From: Dendrocalamus latiflorus
Lineage: Eukaryota; Streptophyta; Magnoliopsida; Poales; Poaceae
Assembly (NCBI GenBank): GCA_017311315.1
Contig: CM029627.1
Span: forward strand, 52,667,976 to 52,731,975
DNA: 64,000 bases
Reading direction: 5' to 3'
Positions within the stretch are counted from its first letter, which is position 1; the number at the start of each line of letters is the position of its first letter. A program made the translations under genes and the position numbers. This document shows, piece by piece, positions 52,991-64,000 of the stretch. The notes beneath the pieces are model-generated. The model saw only the letters and a program-made list of their open reading frames with translations. It searched no databases and was not told where the DNA came from.

Positions 52991-54744
52991 CCGCTCAGTG
53001 GTGGAGCGACATAGGTTTTTTAGTGTAAAATAAAAAATATATCACTATAATTTGGAATAAAAATAGATTATTTTAAAAAAATTCCCCAATGACAACCACG
53101 GGTTTTAATCGTAACACCGAATGAACATGAGAAACAAGTGTTTTATCCTGTTTAACAAATATTGTGCATATTGTTTATTTGCTGTCAGCACTGGTACGAT
53201 TCATAGCCCTTAACATGTGAGTCAAAGTACATCATTTTACTCCTTGCAGAAAAAAATAGTACATCATTCGACAGATTGTCGATTACCTATCGATCTACCA
53301 TATAGTTTGCTTTGTGTTTGCTTCGAGATGCATGATTTACCTAACTAGCAGCAAATGTGATCATGCATGAGCATGACCACGTCAAGTTCACAAGTAAATA
53401 TTTAGGATAGTTACTGTTTAGTTTTTCATATAATTTTTCTTTTAGAAATCGCTAGCAAAGATTGCACACGTTGTCTATTTTCTGTGAGTACGAGCATGCA
53501 TATGAGACGTCCTAACATAATAATTAGCCGTCGACAGGTGAGCAAAACATGTGAGATAAAGTACATTAGTGCACAGATTGCCAATAAATGCCAATAAATA
53601 TAGCAAATGTTTAATTTTCAATGCATGTTGCTTTGTCGATGAGGGTCATCTAGGTCAATAAAATCAACCATCAGAAGTGTTAAAAATCGACTATCAATCG
53701 AGGTAGATCACAGACAAGAAATGGACAATTTATCGCGCTATATTCATGCGTGCCAGATCGATCGATCTCAACGTATTCTCTCTGATTGATCTTAAGTAGT
53801 ACTAAATTGATACGCTATTCTAAGTTGCTAACCTGCCTCAGTTGCTTAACTGCCCTGTCACTTCATCCTTGCCCCTTTCTCTTGTTCTTTTCGACTTGGG
53901 CTCTTACCTAATGATTTTAAGGCTCCCTGCAGGGAGAAATTTTGGTCAATTTCTTACCAATAATTTGGATTGAAAACTTTCAGATGTTAGCAGGACACAT
54001 GGCGACAGATTGGTACGTAGTACACCTTGTGACCTTGCCCAAGAACATCAGCATACTAGACATGGACATCCTACACCATCTATAATTGCATAATTGTTAA
54101 AAGATAAATCAGATAAAATGTCTCAAAAAATTCATAGAATGGCAAGAATTTATGTCCTATATAACATATTATCATGACCAAACTTACTTCAACCAAAGCA
54201 ATCTAGCACCTTGCCAATTGAATTATAAACAGTAACCTCACCTCTAGCTAGTTTTTAAAATCTTCTTTGGAGAAAAAAAAGAGATTGGAATTAATGCTGC
54301 AACTGTGACATGCTAAGAACATGCTATGATAACATGGGAACTAATGCTAGTGAACTATAGGGCACTTTCTGACCAACCATTCATCGCCACCATTTGTCTG
54401 AATCTGCATTGTTTTGTTCACGGAACTGAAAGCAACAGTGAAGAGAGGAGTGCGTGGTAGGTGCGAGGCATCTTCATGGTGAGCTAGCAGCTGGCCTGCA
54501 TGGCACCATTTTTTTCACAACAAAACCCCAACCATAATGCTGGACCAGCTCTCAAAATACAGCAAATATATAAAGGGAAACAAGAAAGAGGAAAGAAAAT
54601 TGTATCGCAGGGGCAAATGATCGTTGATCATCTGATCAATCTGCTAACCTTTTCTACAATGGGGTTAAGAACCTGTGCTTTTCAAGGAGGAAACACCAAC
54701 AATACCAATAATTGAATTGGGTTGGATTATTGTTTACAACTTAG
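52991..54744. other. Intergenic, no gene recognised
   Basis: AT-rich. CAGTGGTGGAGCGACATAGG at 52997 resembles the left end of the hAT at 15881 and may be an orphan terminus. The frame at 54500-54715 has no recognised family. Confidence 0.45.
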
Positions 54745-55020
54745 GCAATGCTCAAAAGAGCTTATTTTGAGTGACTTTTGGCTGAAAATCGCTGTAGCTA
54801 GCTGGAAAATACTGTAGCTGTCGGTGGCTTATTTGGCGTAATTAAATTTAAAAAATTTTAAAATAGAAAAAATAGGTTAGCCTATCACAGACAGTACAAA
54901 CTAATACGGGAAAAAATAGAACCAACAAAAAAACTTTAAAAAGCTAAAAATAAAAAAAAGATGAAATTGTTGAATAGTGAAAAATAAACTAGAAGCTTAA
55001 ACTAAAACGAGCGGGGTCTA
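54745..55020. mobile_element. A-rich MITE-like element, family 1 related
   Basis: Begins near CAATGCTCAAAAGAGC and ends AAACTAAAACGAGCGGGGTC, with TTTAAAAAATTTTAAAATAG inside. Same layout as the family 1 elements of the repeat unit, but outside it. Confidence 0.6.
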
Positions 55021-55949
55021 GATGGCTGATGTATCTGATCAGTATCTGACATGCTTGCCCTGCACGCACTGCCTTGCTCTGCAAATTGTGGTGCACAGCA
55101 GCAGATCTGTGCATTAACTCCTTGAGATGTGAGGAGTAAAAGTATATGCAGGCAGGTGATACATATGTATGTAATTCGGGTGATCTGACCTCTGAATCCT
55201 ATTGCATGCGATGCATATATTCTATCCTCCCTCCCTCATGGCCCACAGCTCTAGACCTGGCCGAACGGCTGGGCCAAACGTGCCAATGCATGGCAAGGTA
55301 TTTATTGGTCCAGTCCAAATATAACACGGCATGAACAGCAAACGAATCATGCTGATCCAGTCCGATTGGACGTGTTATGCTTAGACTGGCACTTCAGTAC
55401 GGTGAGTCGGCCCGGCACAACATGCACAATAAAAATACTTATAACTAGTAGTAACTCTTCTGTGGTAGTGCAGTAAAATTATTTACAGTTGCAATAAAAT
55501 TATTTGTGTTAGGGTTATTGCACTTTTCTGAGCATGGACATGTAACTTGACAGTAAAATTACTTACGATTAATAGTAAAATTATTTATGACTAGCAGTAA
55601 TAATACTTACGATTGCCAGTAAACTACCTATAACTAGTAATAAAAACCTAGTAAAATTACTTATAACTAGCAATAAAAATTGATAGTCATTTAGGCTAAA
55701 CACGCCGGCAACCTCTCTCCGTACCATGCTTAGGTTGGTGGGCAACCACGTGGACTTACACGACCCGTACATTTAGCACAGCTCCACGGATCCAACCAAC
55801 CATTTGCACTTTGATCACCCTCCCTTTTTACTCTTCTTGTAAAAATTGAGATAAAAATTCTTCACTCAGGATCGACCACCGTTGAAAAATAAATGAGCGT
55901 CGGTTTTTATTAACTGTTCATACCCTGAGGCAGGGGCAACCAGCTAGCT
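55021..55949. other. Intergenic with degenerate short repeat
   Basis: No gene recognised. At about 55470-55690 the phrase AGTAAAATTACTTACGAC recurs about eight times with variation, a decayed tandem repeat of roughly 20 bp. Confidence 0.5.
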
Positions 55950-58080
55950 AGGGTTCTTGGAACTTTGCCAGACATGATGCTGCCAGAGAGTACCAAATGC
56001 AATGCAACACTGAATGCAAAGGTGTTACACTAAAAGACAACGAACACCATACAAAGGTGTCACAAGGGCCTTGCCTGATTGCCAGGACAGAATGTAGTGA
56101 TCCACTTACAAAATCCGGCAAGAAAATACGAACTGAGTTACTCTCACAGTGTACCCGCAAGTTCATACAATTGTCGATGCGACATTTAAGTTCCTGTTCG
56201 TTCATATGAGATTTTCAAGGATGCCTTTGAAGTAAATGCTCCGGCGTTCTTCATTTTGATAGTTTGTATGTGATGATTAGGAAAAATATTTCTAATACGA
56301 ATTATCTGTGAGATCAGTTTTGTGAAAGTATGTTTTCTCGTAGACAATAAACATACGTGCGACCATTTCGAGGAACCATCGATGAGCACCATGAAATATT
56401 TAAATAGTCCTTAGAGTGGCAGTATGGGACCGCAAATGTCTCGTTGGACGCACTCCAGGAATGCAGGGACTTCATTCAACCATCAGAGTAGAAGATCTAG
56501 TAGTTAATTTCCCGGTGGCACATGCGGGACATACAAAATCTTCGTGATTGGGAAAATTCTTTACATTAATATTATGTCCCTGTGAATTTTTAATTATATC
56601 TCTCATCATCCTAAGACCTGGGTGGTCTAATATGTCATGCCAGAGACAGAAGAGTTCAGAGTTTCTAAATATTATTTTCAGGGCAGTATAGACTGCAGGT
56701 GCCTTGATATTAGTGTAGTATAGCCTAGTTCCTAATTAAGAAAGTTTTTCTAATACCCTTTTTCTATTTGCTTCACGCTTCATAATAAGCAGGTATTCCT
56801 TACCATACCCTTCTTCAATCTCAACATGGAAACCATTAGCGCGAATATCCTTGAAACTTATGAGAGTTCTAGTCGATTCTGGGTATAATAAGACTTCTTG
56901 GATGACCAAAGTTGTGTCCATTGAGAGTATAATTGTGACTCTTCCTGAACTTATTATACAAGCATCGCTACCGGTGATTGTTGTAAGGCTACCAACATTC
57001 TTACTAATCGACTGAAAGTATTTTGTCTCTCTCAAGATGGTATTCGTTGTACCGCTGTCGGCTAAGCACACTTCCTCCAAAAGGCGCCACACATGTTCTA
57101 ATATAAAGTATTTTATTAATATGTAGTAGAAGGCAATCAACATATAAACAAAATACTTCAATATCAGAACATATCATGCTATTATGAACTGAATAAATGA
57201 ATGAATTATTCAATATCATCTAACCATCATCTATCCATGCAAATTCTAACTTATTTCTTCCACACATAAAGTAAATGACAATTAAAATCTAAATGTATTA
57301 TGTGCATTAGACTGAATCTGCTAAGAAGTCAGAGACTTTAGCTGCTATCTTCTCGGGGGTGATATGCTCTTCCAGAGAAATCATGTCGATGGCAGCTGCA
57401 ATGTCAAAAGGGGGTGCTGCTGCTGGAATGGAGTCAACCTCCATTTGCGTAGGCAGCTGCTCAGAACTCTCCCCCTTAACAAAAGCAAAGTGGGTTTCAT
57501 ATTGCCCTTTACCATCCTTCTTCTTCTGAGCTTGGAAGGTATCGATGACATGCTGTGGCTCTTTACAGATCTGCGACCAGTGCCTCCCACTTGCCACACT
57601 TGTAGCATGATTGGTCTTGCTGACCATAGGGCTTGCCGTCCTGCTTTAGCTTGCTTGCCTTATTCTCACGTGAAGCATCCGACTTGCCTTTCTGTGCAAA
57701 TTCTGTGTAGAGCATAATTGTACTCCTCGACCATTTTGAAATCAGCAAATCTGAGTCTGATCCATTTCTACTTTGCCTAAGGAAGAATGATGTACTTTAG
57801 CTTCTCGAACCGCTTCTTTAGTGCAGTCGACAAAGCTATCGCGCTCTTCTCTACCATGTACCCATTCTTGAGAGTGAGACAGAGGTGGTGCCTTAGGAAA
57901 TGAAGTGCCTGATCATTTCCTCAGGGGTGGGTTTGGCATCCTGCGGTACACAAATCCCAATAGCAACGCGGAGATTCTTGGCTCCAAGTACTACCTCGAT
58001 ATCGGAAGCCCAAGTTAAGTAGTTTTGGCCATGCTGGGCCAGCTCCTCGAACTTCTAGTTCGTGATGCATGTCATCTACA
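55950..58080 (-). pseudogene. Ty1/copia gag-protease-integrase remnant
   Basis: Minus-strand order from 58080: gag (FEELAQHG.NYLTWASDIEV, VLGAKNLRVAIGI), a CCHC knuckle split by a frameshift (SCYKCGKW and SGRHWSQICKEPQHVIDTFQ, about 57550-57650), the retropepsin region (CLADSGTTNTILRETKYF, about 57040-57100, with DSG active site), the pre-integrase stretch (near 56640) and the integrase start (MVLIDGSSKWSHVCLLSTRK, 56330-56392). Reverse transcriptase is not seen downstream. Several stops and frameshifts. Gene order gag-PR-IN is the Ty1/copia arrangement. A short-lived fragment truncated at about 55950. Confidence 0.85.
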
Positions 58081-59480
58081 TGTGCATGAAAGGAATAAAT
58101 AAGTTTACTACCGGTAAACATGCATGAAATAAATTTACTGTAGGTAAATAAATTGGATAATGCTACAAAAGATTCTCGTAATGTTCTAGAATTTTCTATA
58201 CATTTTCTATAAATTTTACTGTTAATTTCGGTGATTAAAGGCAATTTAAACAATTACGATTAATCAAAACAGTAAATAAATACAGAAAACATAGAAAATA
58301 ATAATGACAGTAGTAAACATGCTTCAAATGCTAAAAAGAATTCAAAATTTGAATTCTCGAGGCCCTTTTATGCCGAAATATGAATTTTCAGTTAATTCTA
58401 CAATTTTCCGAGGGCTTATGCGCAAATTTTCAATTCAGAAAAAAATTTCACGTAATTTTTTGATTCTTTGAGTGCCCTTTTGCAAAATTTAGGACCCGTC
58501 TGAAAATTCTGAGGGCCTCCCGTAATTTCCAGAATTCGGGGGTCTTTTTGCAAAATTACCAACGCTGCCCCTATCTCCCTTTTTTTTATTTCTTTGGGCC
58601 ATTTTCGGCCCAATTTCTGCCTGGCAACCCAATTGACCATATGGCCCATTACCACTCACAGGGCTAGGGTTCTTAACCCTAGCCTGTGTTCCCCAGTGGC
58701 GGTCGAGTGCAATTCTCCTCGAGCCCTGGTGGGACTCGGCCCTTCTGAGCGTCGGCAAGTGCCAAGAGGAGCGGCATGGCATGTGGCGGCCCATCGATTG
58801 TTGGCAGGTGGCTGGCCAGGTGGGATGCGGTCGAGCGCAGAGCAGCAAGGCGCACGCCGGTGAGCGTGATCTCCGAGTGGGGGCAACACCCGAGCGAGGA
58901 GTGGCACCCGAGTGGCGGCCGACTAGGCACGTGCGGGTGACCGGCCTTGGCAGCGCATGCTGGCACTCGGGAGCCGGCGGCGGCTTCGGGTCGGCACGCA
59001 TGGGGAGGCTGATGGCTAGCTTCAGGCCAGTGTGCGTGGGGAGGCTAGCAGCAGGCGGTGGGCCAGCGCTAAGAAAGAGAGCGCTGGCGGTCGGTGACCT
59101 TGTCCGCCGTAGTTCAAGGCGGTGACGATGGAGTGGGCGCATGGAGGCAGGAGCATCTCTAGCTTCTGGGCATGCATTGGCAACTTCTCGACAGCTTCGG
59201 GCACAGCACGGGGTTGGCCAGCGATTGGTGGCGGCCCCAAGGTGGTGGGTGACCGAGCGCCGAGTGGTGGCTGTCAGGATCTGCTTTGGGCACGGCCGAG
59301 ACCAAGTAGCAGCCGTGCGGCGGCGTCGTGGGGAGGCTGGCGACAGCTTCGGGCCAGCGCAGCTGCGCGTGGGGAGGCTGGCGGCCGGCGGCGGGGCGCG
59401 CGGCGGCCGTACGGGGCCAGCTGTGCAAGATTTTTTCCTTTCTTTTTTCTTTTTCTTTTTCTCCAATATACAATGCAATC
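58081..59480 (-). mobile_element. Probable LTR/leader region of the minus-strand copia remnant
   Basis: Upstream (in its orientation) of gag: AT-rich leader (58081-58600) then a GC-rich block (58680-59430) with repeated GGGGAGGCTGGCGGC-like words. Open frames here, including the 329-residue minus frame 58489-59478, are low-complexity and I do not call them genes. No LTR ends or primer-binding site could be fixed. Confidence 0.4.
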
Positions 59481-59539
59481 AACATCTACTCTTTCATGTA
59501 ATCAACCCACCAACATTGTGCAAGTAGCTACAACTTTCT

Positions 59540-62110
59540 TAACATTCTAGTTAGTCCTTGTCTTCTTATCCTTTTGATTTAGTTCATTCAGATGAATCGG
59601 GATCTGTGCCTATTATCTCCAAAGGTGGGCATAAATTTTATGTACTTTTCATTGATAATTATTCCCATTTTACTTGGTTTTTCCCTATGTCTAATTGTGG
59701 TAAGTTTTTTATGATGTATCATAGCTTTCCCATGATAGTTCGTACTCAGTTTGAGTCTTTTATCCGTACTTTCATTGTGATTCTGCTGGTGAGTATTGTT
59801 CTAGTGCTTTCAGATAATTTCTTTCTATGTAGGGCACTCTTTACCAGTCTTCTTGTCCTGGTGCCCATGCTCAGAATGGGGTTACTGAGCGCAAGCATCA
59901 TCATCTGATTGAGACTACTCACACTTTTCTCCTTGCCTCTCACGTTCTACCACAGTTATGGGATGTGGCTATTTCTACTACTGTATATCTCATCAATATG
60001 TAGCTTTCCACTGCTTTTAAGGATGTCAGTCCTATAGAGCGTCTCTACTCTAGAACCCCCAGTACACTAATCTTCGTGTTTTTGGATGCATCTGTTTTGT
60101 CTTGCTGCAGCCTCATGAGCGCACCAAACTGTTGGCCCAGTCAGTTGAGTGTGTGTTTTTAAGTTACAGTTATGAGCATAAGGGTTATCGCTGCTATGAT
60201 CCTTCTGCTCGACGAATCAGGATCTCTTGAGATATTGTCTTTGACGAATTTTGATATTTTTTATCGAGATTCGACTCCTCATCATATTTTCACTTTTGAG
60301 ATGATCTGACTCTTTACCCATTTCTCTCCTATCATAGCCTTCCTCTAGTCTATCTCTAGTGGTTCCTTTAGTCTACCTCCTGCAGCATCGCATTTTTTTT
60401 CCTGTAGCACCACCATCTCATTTTTCTAGGGAGTGCTATTCCAGGTGTCCTCGTCCTTTGCGATACTCCTCTTCTGGTATCTTGTTGACACCGTCGTTTG
60501 ATTCCTCTAATGATGCTCCTCGTTATGCTCTTTATGACTGGACATCCCTCCAATTACCTGATCGGCTTGGTTTTTCTTCGACAACTCATGCTCTCTCTGT
60601 CACTAAGCTTAGCTCTTATCATGAGGCTATTTCTCATTCTGAGTGGCAGCTTGCTATGGCAGAGGAGCTTGATACTCTTCGACGTATGGAGAGCTGGGAT
60701 ATTGTACCGACACCTATGCATACTTGTCCTATCACGTGTAAGTGGGTGTACAAGATTAACACTAGGTCTAATGGTACTCTCAAGCACTACAAGGCTCGTC
60801 TTGTGGCTCATAGCTTCTAGCGGGAGTATGGCCATGATTACGATGAGACTTTTGCCCCCTATTGCCCATATGACTACCGTTCGCACTCTTCTTGTGGTTG
60901 CTTCCATTCACCGGTGGTCTATCTTTCAGCTGGATGTTAAGAATGCTTTTCTTAATTGTTCTTTGCATAAGGAGATTTACATGCAGCCACCACCTGGGTA
61001 TTCTGTTATAGATGGCCATGTTTGCCATCTTTGTCATGCTCTTTATGATCTCAAATTGGCTCCTCGTGCCTAGTTTGCGCGTTTTACCTCAGTGATTACT
61101 ATTATCAGTTTTACTATCAGTGTCTATGATCCTGCTCTATTTGTCTATATCTCACGTCGAGGTAGGACTCTGCTTCTTCTATATATGGATAATATGCTCA
61201 TCACTGGTGACGATTCCTCTTTCATCACATATGTAAAGAAGCATCTCAGTGAGCAATTTCTGATGACTGATCTTGGTTTGCTTATATACTTCCTTGAGAT
61301 TGATGTTTCTTCCATGCTTGAGGGCTACTACTTCTTCCAGTAGAAGTATGTCTAGAATCTTCTTGATCGGTCTGGTCTGACTGATACTCGCACTATTGAG
61401 ACTCCTATGGAGCTCCCCCTTCAGCTTCATGCTACTGATGATCTTCTTGAGGATCTTACTCGATATCACCATCTTGTTGGGAGTCTCGTGTATCTTGTGA
61501 GCACTCGTCCTGATATTACTCATGTTGTTCATATCTTAAGTTAGTTCATAGCTCGTCCTACTCATCTTCACTACAATCACCTTCTTTGTGTTCTTCGCTA
61601 CTTGCATGGAACAATCTCTTGTCATTTATTTTTCCTAGCTCCAACTCACTACAGCTTCAGGCGTACTCCGATGCGACCTGGGCTAGTGATCCTTTTAATC
61701 ATCATTCTCTTTTTACTTACTGTATTTTTCTTGGTTCCTCCTTGATTGCCTGGAAGACAAAGAAGTAGACTGCAATTTTCTATTCGAGTGCAGAGGCTGA
61801 GTTGAGAACTATGGCAGCTGTGACAAAGAGATTACTTGGTTGAGGTGGCAACTTGCAAAGTTTGGAACACCTGTGAGGGGACCTGCGACTCTTTTGTCTA
61901 ATAGTACAGGCGCTGTAAGTATAGCCCGTGACCTAGTGAAGCATGAGTTCACTAAGCACATTGGTGTGGATGCTTCATACACTTGCTCATAGGTGCAGGA
62001 GGGAGTATTCGCTTTACAGTTTGTGCCCTTAGAGTTACAGCGTGCTGACTTCTTCCACAGACTAAGGCACAATATTTATATTTTTTTTCTCCAAACTCAG
62101 TGTGTGTGAT
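59540..62110 (+). pseudogene. Ty1/copia integrase-reverse transcriptase-RNase H remnant
   Basis: Plus strand. Integrase (59558: YPFDLVHSDESG, GGHKFYVLFIDNYSHFTWFF, later CPGAHAQNG and GYRCYDP in shifted frames). Reverse transcriptase (60590-61350: YHEAISHSEWQLAMAEELDT, CKWVYKINTRSNGTLKHYKA, FQLDVKNAFLNCSLHKEIYM, and LLLLYMDNMLITG with YMDN where the family has YVDD). RNase H region (61660-61860: LQAYSDATWASDP, SSLIAWKTKK). At least four in-frame stops or shifts (60819, 61071, 61341, 61766). It lacks gag and protease. Opposite in orientation to the copia remnant at 55950-58080, so these are two different insertions. Confidence 0.88.
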
Positions 62111-62130
62111 GCACCATGAGTTTGAGGGGG

Positions 62131-62275
62131 TGATAGAATATGATAGGATTTGTTATTTCCTTATATGCTTTGGTTTCCTTATTTGTATATGTCATATTTT
62201 TTATAATATCCCTTTATAATACATACATATATTGTCCTTTGAACTCATGAATATATACATAATATTAATAACAGA
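62131..62275 (+). mobile_element. Possible 3' LTR start of the plus-strand copia remnant
   Basis: A purine-rich GAGTTTGAGGGGG (62119-62130) resembles a polypurine tract. It is followed by TGATAGAATATGATAGGA, a copia-like LTR beginning. The end is uncertain (perhaps TTAATAACA near 62272); no matching 5' LTR is present. Confidence 0.5.
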
Positions 62276-62739
62276 AAAAAGATGACAACTCTAAGGACAC
62301 AATTACATACTATTCCATAAATAGTTTTTATCTCATTGTTTGACAGAGAGAAGTATAAGACCTGATTAAAGCCTGCTTCTTTTAGACTCCTTGCCTAGTC
62401 CATAATCACATAAAAATAGCCACAAAGTAGATAGATCGTCGACCTTCTTTCGTTTCTTTCTTACCAGTCATCAGTTTGCAAAATGTACACACCCCACCTC
62501 ATGGTTATAACAGCTCTACCACTGAAACAGAACTGAAAATATCCAGGTTCGAAAGCCCAAAAAATGACAAGAAGCAAAAAAAAAAAGCATTTACCACATT
62601 ACATTCCCAGAATCCTCCTACATAGACCACCTGAACTAAGAGCTAAAAGATAAACCACCATATCCTTTGTCTATTACACTAACCCACCACAGTGACAGAT
62701 TTATAACTTCACTACACAAGTCAAACTCAAGGTCCTCGA
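62276..62739. other. Intergenic, no gene recognised
   Basis: AT-rich; may hold the 3' UTR of the ankyrin gene read on the minus strand. No repeat termini. Confidence 0.4.
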
Positions 62740-63760
62740 CTCAATGGACTCCACCCCAGCTTCGGAGTTCGATCGGTACATCAACACGCCGGCGATCACA
62801 ATGTATGGCAAGAATTGCCATACCAAACTGGCCAAGATCCCCAATGGTAATTACCACCACACGCGATAAGCCAAAGGAACTCCAGCATGTACAGCCCGAA
62901 CGCGAAAGCGGCGCCGATGCTTCTGGCTGAACTGCTCAAGAGAAAGAAATGTAGATGATGGAGGACTTCATCCGAGTGTTGGTGTTGACGATGGTCACCC
63001 CAGCGTACATGAGAAAGATGGTGGACAGTCCAGCACAGATGAACGCCAGAGCGTTGGCGCTGATGAAAGCGTCCAAGGCACGCCTAGCTAGCGTTGCGAA
63101 CATGTTCTTCACAGAGACGATCCCACCATTATGTTCTGTGGTTATTGTAGAGCAACCGAAGTATACTCCACCATGGGATCTGCAAAAGGAAATCAAACAT
63201 GCCAGAATAACTAGTATATATGTCACCATCTAAGCAAAGTCAAATTGCACAAATCAATTGATTACCATTGTATATGCAACAACAACAAAATGGCAGTGCC
63301 ATCTGTGCAAGATCAAGTGGTGTATGCCCCTTATAGTTCGGCAAGTTTAGCTGAATTTGCCGGTTCTGCAGTAGGCATGTGAAAATTCACATGTTCCCAG
63401 CCAGGACAGCATGGTGCAAGGCAGTATTGCCTTCATTGTCCCACCTGTTCATGATGGATGCAAGGCCTTGCTGCCGGCAAGCATACGCCACCAGGTCCAT
63501 CAGTCCATGCACTCCTTGCAGACAGCAATGTGGAGGAAAGTCCTACACTCAGCATCATGCAGATTGGCACACTCGAGGCACATTTGGAGCAAGACACAAA
63601 CTGCCTTGAAGATACCACTAGATGCAGCTATGTGTATTGGGAACAAACCATCGTTGTCTGGTTGATAGGCTGAAGACAAGTCACTGCACAGGAGTGTCCG
63701 ACCCGGATTTAGTAAATCTAGAATCTTCTGAGAAACCATTGCACTATTCTCTACATCAGT
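62740..63760 (-). pseudogene. Ankyrin-repeat/PGG-domain membrane protein, damaged
   Basis: Minus strand. The upstream exon (63266 to about 63757) reads ankyrin repeats: NDGLFPIHIAASSG, CRTFLHIAVCKECMD, NRWDNEGNTALHHAVLAGNM, then an in-frame TGA near 63380, then NYKGHTPLDLAQMALPF. The downstream exon (about 62785-63179) holds the PGG-type C-terminal membrane region: ARRALDAFISANALAFICAG, LSTIFLMYAGVTIVN. An early TGA follows SFS at about 62937, while another frame continues SSSARSIGAAFAFGLYML, the usual next helix, showing a frameshift. The family (ACD6-like and relatives) are plant membrane proteins with roles in defence and stress. Splice phase between the exons is uncertain. Upstream ankyrin exons, if any, lie beyond 63760. 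One or two lesions would make it nonfunctional; a sequencing error cannot be excluded. Confidence 0.8.
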
Positions 63761-64000
63761 AAATAGTGTTCACAGATACATTGCAGCTGGTTCATTTCAT
63801 ACACGACACAAACCATACCATGTATTAATATTACAATATATCAGAGTTTAAATAGACCATATCGGGTTAAGTTTATAAAAGGGACCATTAGACCAAATGA
63901 GTCATTACATAAATGAGAAAGCGGTAGCGGAAGCAAAAGGAGGATGCTCATCCCACCACAGGCAAGTGACTGGGAAGGCTAAAGTGCGACCGATATTAAC
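63761..64000. other. Probable intron or upstream sequence of the ankyrin gene
   Basis: AT-rich with no recognised exon. An AG acceptor-like GATGTAG on the minus strand near 63757 precedes the ankyrin exon. Confidence 0.4.

Noticed and set aside
58489..59478. 329-residue minus ORF (Arg/Pro/Ala-rich)
   Set aside because: Low complexity in probable copia LTR/leader sequence; frames are open on both strands because of base composition.

Overview
The window is nuclear DNA from a grass, most likely panicoid. This is inferred from the transposon families seen (CACTA with a CACAGACGG subterminal motif, a TC...CTAG Helitron, a Pack-MULE, hAT, Ty3/gypsy and Ty1/copia relatives), from GC-rich exons in AT-rich surroundings, and from plant-only protein families. 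It is a transposon-rich region with one clearly intact host gene, a three-exon C2H2 zinc-finger gene on the minus strand (47389-50886). Two damaged host genes lie near the ends: a DUF4057-family 5' gene piece (2271-2770, plus) and an ankyrin-repeat/PGG membrane protein (62740-63760, minus).

Layout. 1-3500: a promoter-like stretch, then a 1329-bp Pack-MULE (843-2171, perfect 9-bp target duplication). It carries part of an ALOG-domain gene and sits in what was the leader of the DUF4057 gene. 3500-5600: MITEs. 5619-8340: first copy (A) of a repeated genomic unit, holding a small LTR-like insertion. 8341-15495: a 7155-bp Helitron inserted in unit A, carrying exon pieces of at least three host genes on one strand (a proline-rich membrane protein, V-ATPase subunit a, an NDR-type kinase). 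15496-25347: the rest of unit A, a truncated hAT (15881-17887), a second unit copy (D) split by a 2.9-kb hAT (18805-21736), and a third copy (C). 25348-27665: Ty3/gypsy LTR-like sequence. 27666-45384: fourth unit copy (B), split by a 12.6-kb CACTA element (28384-41005). 45384-51400: intergenic DNA and the zinc-finger gene. 51590-54700: a minisatellite and a MULE transposase remnant. 55950-62280: two copia remnants in opposite orientation. 62740-64000: the ankyrin gene remnant.

The four copies of the unit act as internal controls. For the Helitron, the CACTA and the second hAT, a sister copy in the same window still shows the uninterrupted target site. Element ends and target duplications can therefore be set to the base without any database. 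The CACTA encodes a TNP2-type transposase (broken by two stop codons, a small deletion and a nested 2.6-kb solo LTR), a second gene ending in a ULP1/C48-like protease domain (also broken), and an intact divergent 176-residue ORF of unknown function behind a duplicated TATA-bearing segment.

I found no rRNA, tRNA or CRISPR array. Everything here rests on reading the sequence and remembered protein families; no database search was run.
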